A DNA stretch of 64,000 nucleotides from Viola odorata (Eukaryota; Streptophyta; Magnoliopsida; Malpighiales; Violaceae): positions 53,361,002 through 53,425,001 of the forward strand of contig OY829542.1 in the NCBI GenBank assembly GCA_963691705.1, in the 5' to 3' direction. Made by a program: the position numbers and the translations under genes. Positions 45,801 to 57,553 of this stretch are shown here, in pieces (position 1 is the stretch's first letter; every line of letters begins with the position of its first letter). The notes below the pieces were generated by a model that was not told the origin of the DNA, searched no databases, and was given only the letters and a program-made list of their open reading frames with translations.

Positions 45801-48366
45801 TTTCCTCTAAGGCTGCAACGATGATATGCAACTCTGGAGAAATATTGATCGTCGAGGCCAAGACGTCCAATGATGCTGATGTGATACTCCTATATAGGGC
45901 AACCTGCAAGGGCTCAAAAGAATTTAAGTCAGCAACTTTATCGACTAAAGGGTCAATCAAATCAACAAAATTCACACAAGAGAGATCAGAGTCTAAATCG
46001 GAAGGGTATCGCATGGCATCCATCATTTTGAACTTGATGATTTCCTCATCAAACTCTAGAGAGATAGTTGCATCATGAACATCTATCTTGGCCCTAGCTG
46101 TAGCCAAAAACGGTCGCCCTAGAAGAACATCCGTGGCTCTAGCGGATTCTTCATTCTCCATGGCGATGACATAGAAGTCTGCGGGAAATAGGAAGTCTCC
46201 TACTTGGACCAAGACGTCATTGATTACACCTTCGGGGTGAATTATGGAGCGATCAGCCAATTGGATAACAAGTGGAGTTGGCTCGAGGGGCCCTAGGCCA
46301 AGACGGTTGAAAATCGTCAAGGGCATGACATTAATGCCAGCCCCTAGATCACACATAGCCTTGCCTATGTTGACGGTCCCAATGGTACAAGGGATAACAA
46401 ACATGCCCCGATCCTTGCATTTTGGAGGGATCTTTTGTTGGATAAGGGCAGAGACATGGACTCCCACACTGATCTTGTTTACTCCGGTCAAGTTGCATTT
46501 GTTGGTGCAGAGTGTTTTCAAGAACTTGGCATAACGAGGCACATTTTTGATGGCCTGGAGAAGTGGGATATTGACAATGACTTTTTTGAACATATCAAGG
46601 ATTTCACTATCCTCTTCTTTCTTCTTGGTCTTGACGAGCCTTTGAGGAAAGGGCGGCTCGAGGATCTTGTGTATATACTCTTGGGTGAATTCTTGTGGGC
46701 TTGTGTCACCTCTTGGAGCCATCCCTCTTGGAGATCTAATGCGATCCTCCATCACTTCTGGGAGTTTAGGCCCAATGAACTTGGCTTTGGGGAGCTTCTT
46801 GGGCATGATTTCGGTCTCAACTGGTGGACCTTCGTCTAGGCTAGGATGTTCTCTAGTTGGTAGCTCAAGACCGCTACGAAGCGTCATAGCACAAGCTTCG
46901 TGCTTTGGATTTGCCTCTGTCTGGGGCGGCAATCTGCCCTTATTTTTCAATTCCTTCATGTCCGCGGCCATGATGCTCATTTGTTTTTGTAGATCAGTGA
47001 TGATGTTCCTATAGTGAGCTACCTCATCAACCGGTGGGGCAGATGAATTGGAGGTCTGGCCCTGATTGGCTTGATAGAAAGATTGTTGGTTGTTGGGGTG
47101 GGTAGATCTAGGCCTGAAATTTTGGGTATTGAAAGGTGGCTGAGACTGATTCATGTACTGATTATGTTGCATTGGCTGTCCTGGGCTAGACGCTTGCTGA
47201 TGGTTGCCCCAACCGGAGTTTTGTGGTCTCCACACCTGATTGTAGTTTTGTGCATATGGGGCCTGATTGTAATTACCAATGGCGTTGATATTCTGGATCT
47301 CATCAGGGATATGGGGGCATGCGTCTGTTGGATGATCGGTGAAGTTGCAAATCTGACAGGCCTTGACCTGAACTGATTGTCCAGGGGACATGTTCTGAAG
47401 CATGCCCATCATTGCGGTTAATTGGGTCTGCATCGCGGCCACTTGGGCATCTTGCCCTGGATGACTGCTTTCCTCAGGTATGCAATTTCTTGCCATTAAC
47501 TCTATGGTGGCCTTCGCGGCTGAAGGGGTGAGTCTAGTGATAGCACCACCAGCAGCGGCGTTGAGCAATGCCTTGTCACGACCTTTGAGACCTTCACAAA
47601 AATATTGGATTAGGGCGTGCTCGGTAAGGTTATGTGAGGGGCACATAGCTTGCATCTTTTTGTAGCGTTCATGGTATTGGCCAAAATCTTCTTCTTTCCT
47701 CTGGACTATAGACACCAATTGCTTGCGAGTCACATTAGCCATTTCTGATGGGTAATATTTTTCAGTGAAGGATTTTGACATTTCTGCCCAAGAATTGATG
47801 GAATTTGGGGGTAGATCATAAAACCAGTCTAGGGCATCATCCTTTAGAGACCACATGAAGGCTCGGAGTTTGGCATGCTCAAGACTAACATTGGGCGGCT
47901 TCATGGCGTCGCATACAGAGTGAAGTTGTTGAAGGTGGCGATGAGGATTTTCCTTGGAAACGCCACGGAAGAGGGGAAGATGGTGCATGACTGCGGACTT
48001 GAGCGTCCAGTCATAGGCAACAGTGGGCCAAACGATACAAGTATTGGGTGTTTCAGGGGCACCATTGAGGTCCTCAATGGTCTGCGGAGGGTTGTCGATA
48101 TTAGGACGGTCTGCCATAATGAATATCTCGGGGTAGACAACTGGTGGGTCGTCTAGGGCAGGATGAAGATTGGATGGATCTGGGTGCAGATGATTGTTGG
48201 GATCGGTCTGACTAGAGGTTTGACTGTTGAGGGCAAGACGAGGAATTACTCTGATAGAGGTTGCTCCCCTAGCCTGTCTCCGAAAATCTCTCTCTGTCTT
48301 CGTGAGCTCGTGGTCGAGGGGTAGAAGGTCAGGTGCAGATCTCCTGGTCATACAAACAAAGGACAA
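42802..48366 (-). CDS. Athila gag-pol polyprotein (1854 aa)
   Basis: An intact single frame. Gag covers about residues 85-600, with capsid-like [20 protein letters not shown] near 168 and a zinc knuckle C337-C340-H345-C350. The protease has CDLGAG at 672-677 (Gly where Ser/Thr is usual). Reverse transcriptase spans about 985-1170 with FMDDF at 1131-1135. RNase H has D1280, E1321 and D1346. The integrase zinc finger begins near H1489 and its catalytic residues are D1559, D1618 and E1654, followed by a C-terminal domain ([16 protein letters not shown] near 1799). The order PR-RT-RH-IN is that of Gypsy. All key residues and the frame are kept, so this is a potentially autonomous, recently active copy. 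ATGs at residues 6 and 84 are other possible starts. Confidence 0.93.
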   Translation of the reverse strand: MSFVCMTRRSAPDLLPLDHELTKTERDFRRQARGATSIRVIPRLALNSQTSSQTDPNNHLHPDPSNLHPALDDPPVVYPEIFIMADRPNIDNPPQTIEDLNGAPETPNTCIVWPTVAYDWTLKSAVMHHLPLFRGVSKENPHRHLQQLHSVCDAMKPPNVSLEHAKLRAFMWSLKDDALDWFYDLPPNSINSWAEMSKSFTEKYYPSEMANVTRKQLVSIVQRKEEDFGQYHERYKKMQAMCPSHNLTEHALIQYFCEGLKGRDKALLNAAAGGAITRLTPSAAKATIELMARNCIPEESSHPGQDAQVAAMQTQLTAMMGMLQNMSPGQSVQVKACQICNFTDHPTDACPHIPDEIQNINAIGNYNQAPYAQNYNQVWRPQNSGWGNHQQASSPGQPMQHNQYMNQSQPPFNTQNFRPRSTHPNNQQSFYQANQGQTSNSSAPPVDEVAHYRNIITDLQKQMSIMAADMKELKNKGRLPPQTEANPKHEACAMTLRSGLELPTREHPSLDEGPPVETEIMPKKLPKAKFIGPKLPEVMEDRIRSPRGMAPRGDTSPQEFTQEYIHKILEPPFPQRLVKTKKKEEDSEILDMFKKVIVNIPLLQAIKNVPRYAKFLKTLCTNKCNLTGVNKISVGVHVSALIQQKIPPKCKDRGMFVIPCTIGTVNIGKAMCDLGAGINVMPLTIFNRLGLGPLEPTPLVIQLADRSIIHPEGVINDVLVQVGDFLFPADFYVIAMENEESARATDVLLGRPFLATARAKIDVHDATISLEFDEEIIKFKMMDAMRYPSDLDSDLSCVNFVDLIDPLVDKVADLNSFEPLQVALYRSITSASLDVLASTINISPELHIIVAALEEKPLVDPTQPAISPYYEEHTKLPPSLVQAPTLELKVLPAHLKYAYLGTDDSLPVIISNRLDHAEEAELISLLKEFKSAMGWTIADIKGLSPNLCTHRIHLEDASKTVRQPQRRLNPPMMEVVKKEILKLLDAGVIYPISDSPWVSPVQVVPKKSGITIITGQDGEPIPTRIQNGWRVCIDYRRLNAATRKDHFPLPFIDQMLERLAGKTHYCCLDRYSGFHQIPVALDDQEKTTFTCPFGTFAYRRMPFGLCNAPATFQRCMISIFSEFVEECIEVFMDDFTVYGNSFSECLSSLRKILQRCVETNLVLNFEKCHFMVDQGLILGHIVSIKGIEVDKAKIEVIESLPYPTCVRDIRSFLGHAGFYRRFIKDFSKITQPMCRLLQKDIDFVFDDKCKSAFDTLKAKLTSAPIIRSPDWSLPFEIMCDASNHALGAVLGQTKDKEHYVIYYASKLLDPAQQNYTVTERELLAVVYALDKFRQYLLGTHVIIYTDHSALRCLLTKADAKPRLIRWILLLQEFHLLIKDKKGAENVVADHLSRLPAQDDNSLVPIRDVFPDERVCLAHAVQFPWFTDIANFCATGSFPADASPSERTRIRKQAKYYIWDSPYLWKHCSDQVVRRCVNLEEVPSILKFCHSSVEGGHFGTKKTAMKVLEAGFFWPSLFRDCYMYCASCPRCQVTGNIGARNQMPLTGIISCEIFDIWGIDFMGPFPNSCGNTYILLAVDYVSKWVEAKATKTDDSKVVVEFLRSNIFNRFGTPRALISDRGTHFCNRIVYSLLNKYGVTHRVSTAYHPQTNGQAEVSNREIKAILEKTVNPSRKDWSTKLGDALWAYRTAFKTPIGMTPYRLVYGKPCHLPVEIEHKALWAIKQVNTDLGQAGQNRRLQIQELEELRDDAYENALIYKNKTKVQHDKLLVPKSFAVGQKVLLYNSRLRLFAGKLKSKWTGPYLVTTVYDHGAVEIQSLDTGVAFKVNGHRLKPFYEGFKPFTTDEMRVADPPVLP

Positions 48367-48390
48367 AAATTAGTACCGTAAACAATACTG

Positions 48391-48408
48391 TCCCCGGCAA
48401 CGGCGCCA
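48391..48408 (-). promoter_or_regulatory. Primer-binding site, tRNA-Asp
   Basis: The plus strand TCCCCGGCAACGGCGCCA equals the last 18 bases of tRNA-Asp including CCA. It lies 5 bp from the 5' LTR and primes minus-strand DNA synthesis. Confidence 0.88.
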
Positions 48409-48413
48409 AAATT

Positions 48414-50145
48414 TGATGCGCCGCCGAGACGCGCATCAAATGTAGAAATTATATTCCTGATAGGCTAGATGCACAAATTAATGTATATAGCAGCAAGTCA
48501 GGGTCGAACCACAGGGAAAGTGAAGAACAAGAATTAATCTTGGCCTAGATGTATGACGAGGATAAAAATGCCCTAGACAGAAAAGTAAGTCTGGGGGGGG
48601 CTTTGGTTGGCCTAGACGAATCTAGCCAACGATGGCAGTTGATGTTGAGACACAATATGAAATTGCAAATAACAAATAATAAGATAAACAAAATAACAAA
48701 TAGAAGAACAATAGTAGAAGTGGTGCAGACGAAGAAGCAAATGGTGCAGACGGATTAATATAGCAAAGACGAAATTAAAACAAATAGAGATAGAATATCA
48801 AATAAGATGGAAATAACAAAACAGGTAGGGACAATAAATCAAGTAAAGGGGAAATCTTAGCAGGGGTAGACGGTGGATTGCGTCGAGGCCTAGTCGGTCA
48901 TTGGTACAAGGATAGACTGTTTTCACGCCATAGACGTGCTATAGGAATCCTGTTTTCACGTGGATCCCCTACTTCTCTTCTTAAGAAAAGTCACTCCCAA
49001 GGTACGCTTATGGGAGTGGCCGTGACACTGCGCCCAAGGTACGCTTATGGGTCAGACACGCAGGCCCGTGAAGTGGAGAGAAGACACGTCTAGGGCAAGA
49101 CACTGAGAAGTCTGCCCTAACTGGTTTCTTGCCCTAGACAGATTGGACCAAACGACATGGTGACTCTGAGCTAGGTGCCTACTCTATTCCATGGCCTCAC
49201 GTTAGTTATTACCCTGGAAATGACAATATTTGTGAGAAACAAGCAAATAGGTGATCAAACTACCAACAAATCTCACACAAAGTGACAATAAGATGGCAAG
49301 AAAGCGGATACAATAATGAAAATGTTTTAAGAACACTTTGACCTCCCAACTATCCTCTTGCAATCCTTAAAACACCCCTGCCAAGACTAAGGGATTTAGC
49401 CAATCATATTAGAAATTATGCACAAGACGGATGGAAAGAGCAACATAAATGGAAAAGAGGTGCAGATGAAAACGAAAATATATATTGAAACCAATTGGAG
49501 CTTGGGGCTCCAATTTCTGGAAAGATAGGGGAAGAACAACTCTTAATGTTGAAGGTGCGGATACAATCACTCCAAAGCTGAAAATATGAAAAATACACTC
49601 CGAAAACAAGCCCCCCTCAACTCTAAGAGTTAAGGGTCTATAAATATAATCTATACAACCCCACCAGGGGACAAAATGGGCTGGAAAGGTAGGAATAAGC
49701 TGGAAAGGAAGGAATGAGCTGGAAAGGACTAGAGGAGAATATTCTCTACTGAGCTGGATGGTCCTTGCATGAAATCCCGCTAGAATCTTTTAAACATCTT
49801 TGGTCAAGCGTCATCTGGCGTCTAGGTTAGACGTAGACGACACAGTAGCGTTTAAGCCAAGACGACACAGTAGCGTTTAGGCCAAGACGACAAAGCTGCG
49901 TTTAGGCCAAGACGATGAAGATGCGTTTAGGCCAAGACGATGAAGATGCGTTTAGGCCAAGATGGTGAAAATGCGTTTAGGCCAAGACGGTGAAAATGCG
50001 TTTAGGCCAAGACACGCTTTTCCTCAAGTTTCTCCCTTTAGTCCAAATCTACAAAATAGTTGGAAAACAACCCAAATTAGTAGTATCAAGCATGAAATTG
50101 GACCTGAAAGGAAGGGAAAAACATATATAAAAAGACACTATAACA
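48414..50145 (-). repeat. Athila 5' LTR
   Basis: A 1732 bp LTR, nearly identical to 38225-39956. Its 25 bp array lies at about 49848-50019. Confidence 0.92.
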
Positions 50146-51008
50146 GTGTGTGTCTGGCGGCATGCCGCCAGACATAAGGGAAATTTAATTTCCCATGCCA
50201 AAGCTAGCGGCATGCCGCCCCAGCTTCTTGGTGTCTGGCGGCATGCCGCCAGAGGCCCAGACAGGCCATAACGGCTAGTTTTTCAAAAGTATAACGGCTA
50301 GTTTTTGGCTCTTTCTTCCTTGGACGAGCCTCTACTCATTTGACATTATATATACTCATCCTAGATGAGTTACTAAAGAATAAGAAAGCTCTTACAAACT
50401 TCCATATACTAAATTACATTTACAAACTCTCAAAATTATTATTCTACAACGCAAGCTTTTCTCAACGGATTTCAATTATTCTTGCGTCAGTTTTTCGAGT
50501 TGATTTACGCTTTCTTCTTGAGGTAACTTTGAGCATTTTATTGGTGTTGATTATTGAATCATATATTTATCTTTTATACACCAATTTGTTTGTTGGAATA
50601 TCTATCAATTAATTGTGAAGGTTTGAAAAGTGTACCTAACACTTTTGGGTTATTGGGTAGAGTTCTTGTCCCTTGCAAAAGAACTAGGTTGTGTCAATCC
50701 TTACCTTGAAAGAGGATTGTATTAGGTTGTGATTGAGCCCGGAAAAATCACGTGTAAAGGTTGTTGGTGAGCCCGGTAAAACCAAGTGTAAGGTTGTGAG
50801 CTGAACCCGTAAAAGCTCAAGTTAATAGCAAAGTGTTTTGCATTAGAAAATCCTAAGGGGGAAGCTCTTAGGTAGTGGAGTACAATTCGGATTGTGAATT
50901 GGAACCACTATACATCGTGTGTCTTTGCTATTCTTCCTTCTCTTGTGTGCAGAAAATTTAAAAGCCTATTCACCCCCCCTCTAGGCCGATTATTGAAGTA
51001 TCAATTCC

Positions 51009-51301
51009 CATTCCATTTTTCTCCGTGGATGCAGAACCATACTCTCAAGTGAGTCGTGACTAGACAGCAAGTAGTGAGCATGGTGACGATATAGTAAAAA
51101 GGGAAAAGCTGATGTAGTTTGGTCATGAATGCGATACTAGTACATTATTAAGAGAAAAGCTGGCTGGAGTCGTGTTACTTGCTCCTACGTTTGGACAATC
51201 ACCATATAATATAATATAATATAAAAGTAAAAGTATACCCCGTATTTTCATTCTGAATCTTATTCAAGCTCGTCATCCTGACTTTTTGTGTGTGAAGAGA
51301 A
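51009..51301 (+). promoter_or_regulatory. Residual upstream region of the MATE pseudogene
   Basis: Only 293 bp separate the Copia end from the MATE start codon. A TATA-like ATAATATAATATAAAAG run lies at about 51206-51225. Any regulatory DNA further upstream was displaced 18 kb by the insertion. Confidence 0.35.
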
Positions 51302-53477
51302 ATGGAAGAGAGGGTCGTCCTGCGAAATGAGGAAGGGATAGGGAGGTTGTTCTTGGAGGAATCAAGCAAGTTATGGAGAGTTGCATTTCCAGCAATCTTA
51401 TCAAGGGTCACCCAGTTTGGTACTTATGTTGTCACTCAGGCTTTCATGGGACACATTGGAAGTACAGAGCTTGCTGCTTATGCCCTCATCCAAATCATTA
51501 ACTTCCTTAATTAAAACTACTTACCTCTCTGGATAATTACCTACTAATTCGTCTTTCTGCTTACGCTACTTGCAACAACACAACATAATTCATATCCTAA
51601 TTGGCTGGTTGATAATGATCAATATTAAGCTGGGTATGACAAGTGCAACTGACACTTTGCGGACAAGCATTCGGTGCAAAACAGTACAACATGATGGGGA
51701 TTTACTTGCAGAGATCGCTCATCATCAATCTTGCTACCGCCACGCTTCTCCTCCCTTTCTTCATCTTCTCCGCTCCAATCTTCAAGCTGCTCGGTCAGGA
51801 ACCAGATGTCACAGCCATATCTGGTCAAATCGCGCTATGGTTCATCCCGATCCTGTATTTCCTGGCAATCCACATGACCGTCCAAAAATATTTGCAAGCA
51901 CAACTCAAGAATATGATCATTGGATGGCTCTCTATCCTGTCCTTTGCGCTCCACATTCTCCTGTCATGGATACTTGTCACGAAACTCAACTTTGGAATTC
52001 CTGGAGCCATGACAGCCATGATCTTGTCGAACTGGGTCATCATCATTGGAGAACTTGTGTATGTTTTTGGGGGGTGGTGTCCTGATACCTGGACAGGATT
52101 CTCTTGGGCCGCATTCTCTCATTTGATCCCGGTCTTGAAGCTCTCAGTATCCTTTGGTGTCATGCTAGTGTACGTAATTGATCACCGTAGTAGTAGTAGT
52201 ATTCTATCCCCTGCTACCAGCTTCTACTTTACAACATTCTTAATTAATTTATTATATAAACTGATCAATCAGGTTAGAGTTGTGGTACAATGGAGTCCTA
52301 GTTCTGTTGGCTGGGTACATGAAGGATGCCACCACTCAAATTTCTGCCTTCTCCATTTGGTAGGCCCTACTGCTTCCCTCCTTTATTCTTCATTCCGAGA
52401 AATGACTTGATTGACAGCATCTAACGACTGTGCTGCAGCTTGAACATCACAGCTTGGAATTTCATGCTATGTGTTGGGCTCTTGGCAGGAGTTAGGTTTG
52501 AGACTGAACCAAAGATGGGCTCAACTTCTTCCTGTTTTTTCCATTCCCTTGTTGTTATAAGTACTTTAAAGTTATATAAGAGTGTTGTCGATTTCATTTT
52601 GTGCAGTGTCAGGGTTGCGAATGAATTGGGAAGAGGGAACACAAAAGCTGCCAAATTCTCCATCAAGGTTACCTTGAGCACTTCAACTTGTATTTGTGTC
52701 ATCTGCGGGATTCTATGTCTGGCATTTGGACGTAACATTGCTTACCTCTTTACGTCGGAAGAGGAAGTCGCAAAGACTGTGTCAAGCCTCTCTGTCCTGC
52801 TTGCCTTCTCTGTTTTGCTGAACAACGCTCAGCCAGTCCTCTCAGGCATAACTTTCATCATATGTTTCTTAGAAGAGAAAAAACAATGTCGTAGATGATG
52901 ATGATGATAGAATTAATACTTAAAGTCAAGCACAGAATTGATGCTATTGTGATTGTTTACTTCAGGGTTGGCTGTGGGTGCTGGCAGAAAAGATGGTAGC
53001 GTATGTCAATATCTGCTGCTACTATGTGATTGGGGTGCCGATAGGCCTTCTTCTAGGATATGTGGCTCACTTACAAGTGCAGGTAATTAAGATATGCTTA
53101 CTGTCATATAAAATATATCATTATATCCTTTAATCCTCCTCCGGCCATCCCATGCAGAAGATTTGTTTCGATCATTGACTTCTCTTGAATCAATACTAAT
53201 GAACAGGGTATATGGATTGGAATGATCATCGGAGTTGTAATGCAAATTCTTGTGCTTGGTTACATTACCTTGCGAACAGACTGGGATGAGCAGGTATACT
53301 TGATCTCAGATTTCTTTTTCCTTCATGATTATCTCTGGGTACTCTGATCTAAGTGATGGGAACATTTTGTTTTGGATCTTCAATTTGCAGGTTATAAAAG
53401 CATCAGAGAGGCTAAATCAGTTAAAACCTTCAGATGAATCTGGTGGCAGGGGCTCCGTTCAGGAAAGATTGAATTGA
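51302..53477 (+). pseudogene. MATE/DTX efflux transporter pseudogene
   Basis: Recognisable segments: 51302-51514 (N-terminus with LWRVAFPAILSRVTQFGTYV and GSTELAAYALIQII), about 51634-52169, 52273-52359, 52439-52495, 52607-52857, 52966-53082, 53207-53293 and 53391-53477. MATE proteins are 12-helix, cation-coupled exporters of metabolites. Breaks: about ten residues after ALIQII are replaced by unrelated sequence with a stop; a 2-base loss at about 51658 shifts frame just before CGQAFGAK; another net 2-base loss near 52985 shifts frame after AVGAG; the donor after NNAQPVLSG is GC instead of GT. Other splice sites look normal. The decay seems recent because most exons are intact. Confidence 0.82.
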
Positions 53478-53785
53478 ATTGATTGACATTGGCATCCAAA
53501 GTTTGTTGCCTCATCACTTTCACTTTCTGTGCCGACAGCCCGATCACAATACATTTCACTTTGCAAATGGTTTGACTGTCATGTGCGTCTATGTTGTGCA
53601 CATGCAGAGAGCTTTAAGTTTCAGCTTGATTAGCTATAGTATTTTTAATGTTATTGAATAACTTCCAGTTACGAATGATGATCATATAAGAAGAAATCAT
53701 TAGCTACTCATTGTCATTTCCCCAAAAAACGAAGGAAAAAAGATAGGCAAATACGAAATCAGGGTAAGAGTGCGAGATGAACAAC
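53478..53785. other. 3' flank of the MATE pseudogene
   Basis: Former 3' untranslated region; no gene. Confidence 0.5.
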
Positions 53786-53793
53786 ACTTCAAC

Positions 53794-55231
53794 TAGGGTT
53801 GTTCAACGGTTAGCGACAGCCGAAAAACCGAAATCCGAAACCGAAATTTTCGGTTGTTCGGTTACAAAATTTCGATTTCGGTTAGTTAAAAACCGAAATT
53901 TATTACGGTTTGATTTCGGATATTGAAATGCGATAGTTCGGTTAACCGAACTAACCGAAATTTTGGAGTTGGTATATAAGCCATATTTTTTCCTAAATTG
54001 CTTCCCTAACATCCCTCCCAAATATTCCTAAATCCCTAGAATCTCGACTCTCTCTTTCACTCTCCCAGCCCATCTCCCACTTTCCTCGCCCCTCAGCCCG
54101 ACTTGCCTTGCCAGCACCCACCACCCACCGGCTACCGCCTCCTCCACCACCACTCCTTCGTTCTCCTCTCTCTCGAACCGTCACTCACTCTCCCAAATCT
54201 CGATCTTCCTCTCCTCTCTCGCAGCACCCACCCACCGCCGCTTCTCCTCCACGGTCGTCATCCAAGAAGTCGGACTTGAATCTCAGGAAGTCGGCATTGG
54301 GTTCATCGTCGTCTGGCCCGTCTCCCACTCTCCTCGCCCCTCAGCCCGACTTGCCTCGCCAGCACCCACCACCCACCGGCCACCGCCTCCTCCACCACCA
54401 CTCCTTCGTTCTCCTCTCTCTCGAACCGTCACTCACTCTCCCAAATCTCGATCTTCCTCTCCTCTCTCGCAGCACCCACCCACCGCCGCTTCTCCTCCAC
54501 GGTCCACCACACACCGCTTCTCCTCCACAGTCGTCATCCAAGAAGCCGGACTTGAATCTCAGGAAGTCGGCATCGGGTTCATCGCCGTCTGGCCCGTCTC
54601 CATTCAGATCTCCAGATTCGGTGAGTCTCCGTTGATGACCTAAGGTTTTTAATATAGGGCCTGCTGCTGTGAAGTAGAGAACACTGGTTTGAGCATAATG
54701 ATTTGTTGTGGCCAAGGAATTCAAAAAAAAAAAAGGTTTTGACATTACCGAAATAATTTCAGTTTCTAAATTTTTTTGTTTATTTTTAATTTTTCTTTTT
54801 TTTAGTTGTTGTGATCAATTCTGAGGAGGAATGTAAGGGCTATTGCTCAGATTATCATCGTCTAATTCTAACTATAGTTCCTTAATTACTTTCTTTTTGT
54901 GTTCTAAATTCTAATTAATTATTTTGAGATGTATTGATGATTAGAAGAAGTCTGGAAAAAGGGAAATATTGATGAGTTTGGAATTTGGATTGCTTAATTA
55001 TGTATTTGTACTTCAGAAATATTTTTTCTCTTTGCTGCTTTGCATGAAATTAAAAAAAAAAACAGGTTGTGTAATTTTCGAAAGTTCCGAACCGTTTCAA
55101 AATTTCAGTTTTCGATTTTCGGTTTCTAAAAGTTCGGTTCGCTTTCGGTTTTAAATTTTATGTCGTTCGGTTAACCGAAACTGAAACTTCGGTTTTCGTT
55201 TTCGGTTTCGGTTAACCGATGAACAACCCTA
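53794..55231. mobile_element. hAT-type non-autonomous element (1438 bp)
   Basis: Ends TAGGGTTGTTCAACGGTTA and GGTTAACCGATGAACAACCCTA are inverted and flanked by exact ACTTCAAC (53786-53793, 55232-55239), an 8 bp hAT duplication. The subterminal regions consist of CCGAAA/TTTCGG and GGTTAACCG motifs in both orientations. The interior (54050-54640) is CT-rich with a ~250 bp tandem duplication. Its 175-aa Ser/Pro/His-rich frame (54108-54635) ends at a splice-donor-like GGTGAGTC. That may be the leader and first exon of a lost transposase, or a captured host fragment. Confidence 0.85.
54072..54600 (+). repeat. ~250 bp tandem duplication inside the hAT element
   Basis: Two nearly identical units, each starting CTCCCACT.TCCTCGCCCC and ending near GGTTCATCG.CGTCTGGC. 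The second has a short insertion (CCACCACACACCGC). Confidence 0.85.
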
Positions 55232-55424
55232 ACTTCAACCCAGACGAGAAAACTCGTATTCCACGCTTAGGAAAGAAGAGCTTCAATAATAAATTTGTCA
55301 TGTACACCGATGTTGAGTTGATTGAATGCATTATATGCAACATTTCCAGAAAAGTAAAAGAGAAATTATGTGTATTCTATTCTTACATTGCATCGCGTCA
55401 CAATATCACCATCTCAAGAGGTTA

Positions 55425-55800
55425 TGGGTATGTTTGGCGTTCCGGTTCTGGTTGGAAAAATTCTGTGGGAAAAAGTTTTGTGTGAAAATGACTTCTGGAA
55501 AAAGGAGTATGCTGTTTGGTAAATTTTTATTAAAAGTTCTGTGGGGAAACCAAAAGTTGTTTTTGGTGTTTGGTAAAAACTGGTTTAAAACTATGATTTG
55601 AATGTAAAATGACCATAAAGGGCACAATTCATTTTAAGTGTTATAATTAATTTTTTTAGTATCTTTATATATATTTTTAATCAATTTATTTATAATCTAC
55701 CACCTAATATTATAAATAAATTAAACTTATTAATACCATAAAAAATTTAAGTTATTAATACTATAACTAAAAATTTATTTAATATAATAAAAAGTTTTAA
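55425..55800. mobile_element. Truncated PIF/Harbinger relative
   Basis: Starts after TTA (55422-55424) with GGGTATGTTTGGCGTTCCGG and stays closely similar to 4172-4540 (for example ACTTCTGGAAAAA.GAGTATG). Only the left ~375 bp remain; no right end was found. Confidence 0.75.
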
Positions 55801-56132
55801 ACTATTAGCTTTGAAAATGAAATGAATTACTCTGAAATTGGAATGAATTTATGTGATTGAATTGATTGATTTTTTCCCCATATAGAGGACAACCGGCCTT
55901 GGGATGTACTCCGTAAAAGGTATGAAGTAAAATAATATTTTAAGAAGGTGCGGATCAACATCCAAGTATTTTGACATTTGCAACAGGATGTACAAACATA
56001 AGCAATTAAACTTAGTGTTTCCTGTCTTCATATATTCACGATAAATTTATACTCTCGTTATTAAAAGTCAAAATGGTTTTAGAAAGTCAATGAAACTTCA
56101 ACTGCAAATAAAAAGAAAGAATAAAATCAAAC
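55801..56132. other. Decayed 3' end of the PRMT7 locus
   Basis: The last PRMT7 exon should lie here on the minus strand. A stretch near 55960-56005 faintly resembles the expected KYWKQG..LL region but has no proper acceptor and a premature stop. No other gene. Confidence 0.25.
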
Positions 56133-56899
56133 CTGGCCCTGTAGATACTACCACAGAATTCTCTGAATCCATAACCCAATCCATCCACAGCACTATTCCA
56201 TGGCATATACCAGCCTCTGTAAATTCAACCTGTGGGACGAGTCTTGTTAAGAATGCATTTAATGAGGATTAAAACTAAAAAAAACGAAAAATGGAAAGAA
56301 AGATGAACAAGATAACTAAATGTTTAAGGACGTTATACACCCATACTTATCGTTTCTCCTATGAACTTGCTGATCTTCTTGATCAACATTCAACACAAGA
56401 GAACAGGGCACACATCATAATCAGAAATGGTTAATTATGTCTCTAGACATTTGAATCCCCAAAGAGAAAATTCCACAGAATAACTCAGGGGAAGATCATG
56501 GCAAAAACAGTACTTTAGTCGTAATCTTTTTTAAAAACATGTAATCAATGCTTATCATATAATGAGAATGCATTTCATAAATGGAATACAGCTTCTAATA
56601 GCATCATATTCTTCAGGGGTAGAGAGATCTTACAACATTACTTAAAGCTGTTAGCATGGACGACCTCCATTGATTGTCTCCATAGATTGCAATTCTTTCA
56701 GGGGATAGTACGAGGTGAAAATCCTCAGCATTAAAATCATGCTGACTAGCCTCGATTGCTTGTGTTGTCAGACTATACATGATACTAGTGCTATCATGAA
56801 CAGCATGCAAATGAACCTCTTCACCCCTGGATACAGGTATACCTTCCCGTGGGGTGAACCACAGACACTGTTTCCAGTGGTCACACCAATCACCAGTGC

Positions 56900-57498
56900 C
56901 TAATGAAGCATCAAATCAGGCTTATTACTTGTATCAGCACTAAGCCATACACGTCAGTAGTTTAACTCAACAAAGTGATCTTTGTTTGGTTCAAAATTCA
57001 GCAAGTCCATTCATTACAAGTTTTACGAAGAGTTGCATAGGTAATCTTTTACAGTGTATCTTGTGTAGCAACAAAAGTTTATGTAGTAACCATGCCTAAA
57101 GATTCAACTTCTTGAGCAAGTATCTTGTGTAGTAACAAAAGTTTCTTCATGTCCCCATGAGATAATATGGAAAGGGAACTAACATTCAAACTTTTATTCA
57201 CTTAAATAAGGATTCTTTCAGAATTACATGCTGGAAATTATTCACCTAATTCCCTTATCAGTAGTTACCATGAGGTTGCAAAAAGCTAATTATGGAAAAT
57301 ATGGAACTATATAATTAGCAAAGCATGCCCAAATGATGTTTGTTCACATAAAACCCAGTAACATCCAACTGTTTATGTCCTTTGTATGATTAAAGCAATA
57401 GACTTCCTATCAAGAATATAGCAAATGTATGATCAAAGAGATTTCCAACAGTACCAAGTGGAGTGAAAATGTCCAATGTAATAGCAATCGTTACTTAC
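56900..57498 (-). other. PRMT7 intron
   Basis: Lies between the acceptor before 56899 and the donor GTAAGT after 57499. AT-rich, nothing else seen. Confidence 0.7.
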
Positions 57499-57553
57499 TT
57501 ATATTTGTTGGCAAATCTACCCATCTAGGGGCAGTGGTATAAAATATTGTCCC

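Larger units (their letters stand above)
38225..50145 (-). mobile_element. Complete Athila-type Gypsy element
   Basis: An 11.9 kb minus-strand element nested in the Copia 3' LTR. Both LTRs are exactly 1732 bp (38225-39956 and 48414-50145) and differ at about 7 positions by eye. The primer site (plus strand TCCCCGGCAACGGCGCCA, 48391-48408) is identical to the 3' end of plant tRNA-Asp, the Athila primer. The polypurine tract on the minus strand, GTGTGGGGGAGTT, lies at 39957-39969. One uninterrupted gag-pol frame is present. I find no 5 bp target duplication: the flanks are AAATT and GTGTG, and about 2-3 bases of the Copia LTR are missing at the junction. Confidence 0.92.
32937..51003 (+). mobile_element. 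Gag-only Copia element with nested Athila
   Basis: A plus-strand LTR element bounded by ATTCC at 32932-32936 and 51004-51008. The 5' LTR is 32937-34107. The primer site at 34109 reads TTGGTAGCGGAGC. Gag is 34168-36081, the polypurine tract is at 37897-37910, and the 3' LTR starts at 37911. The 3' LTR is split by the Athila element at about 38220 and resumes at 50146-51003. Without the nested element the unit is about 6.1 kb. There is no protease, integrase or reverse transcriptase, so it depends on an autonomous partner. The gag type (two knuckles, long coiled coil, KRVWVPK just before the missing protease) points to the SIRE/Maximus group. Gag-bearing non-autonomous elements of this kind are known in plants as TR-GAG. 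Confidence 0.88.

Noticed and set aside
54341..54745. Minus-strand Arg/Gly-rich 134-aa frame in the hAT element
   Set aside because: It is the shadow of the CT-rich plus-strand duplication and has no recognisable domain.
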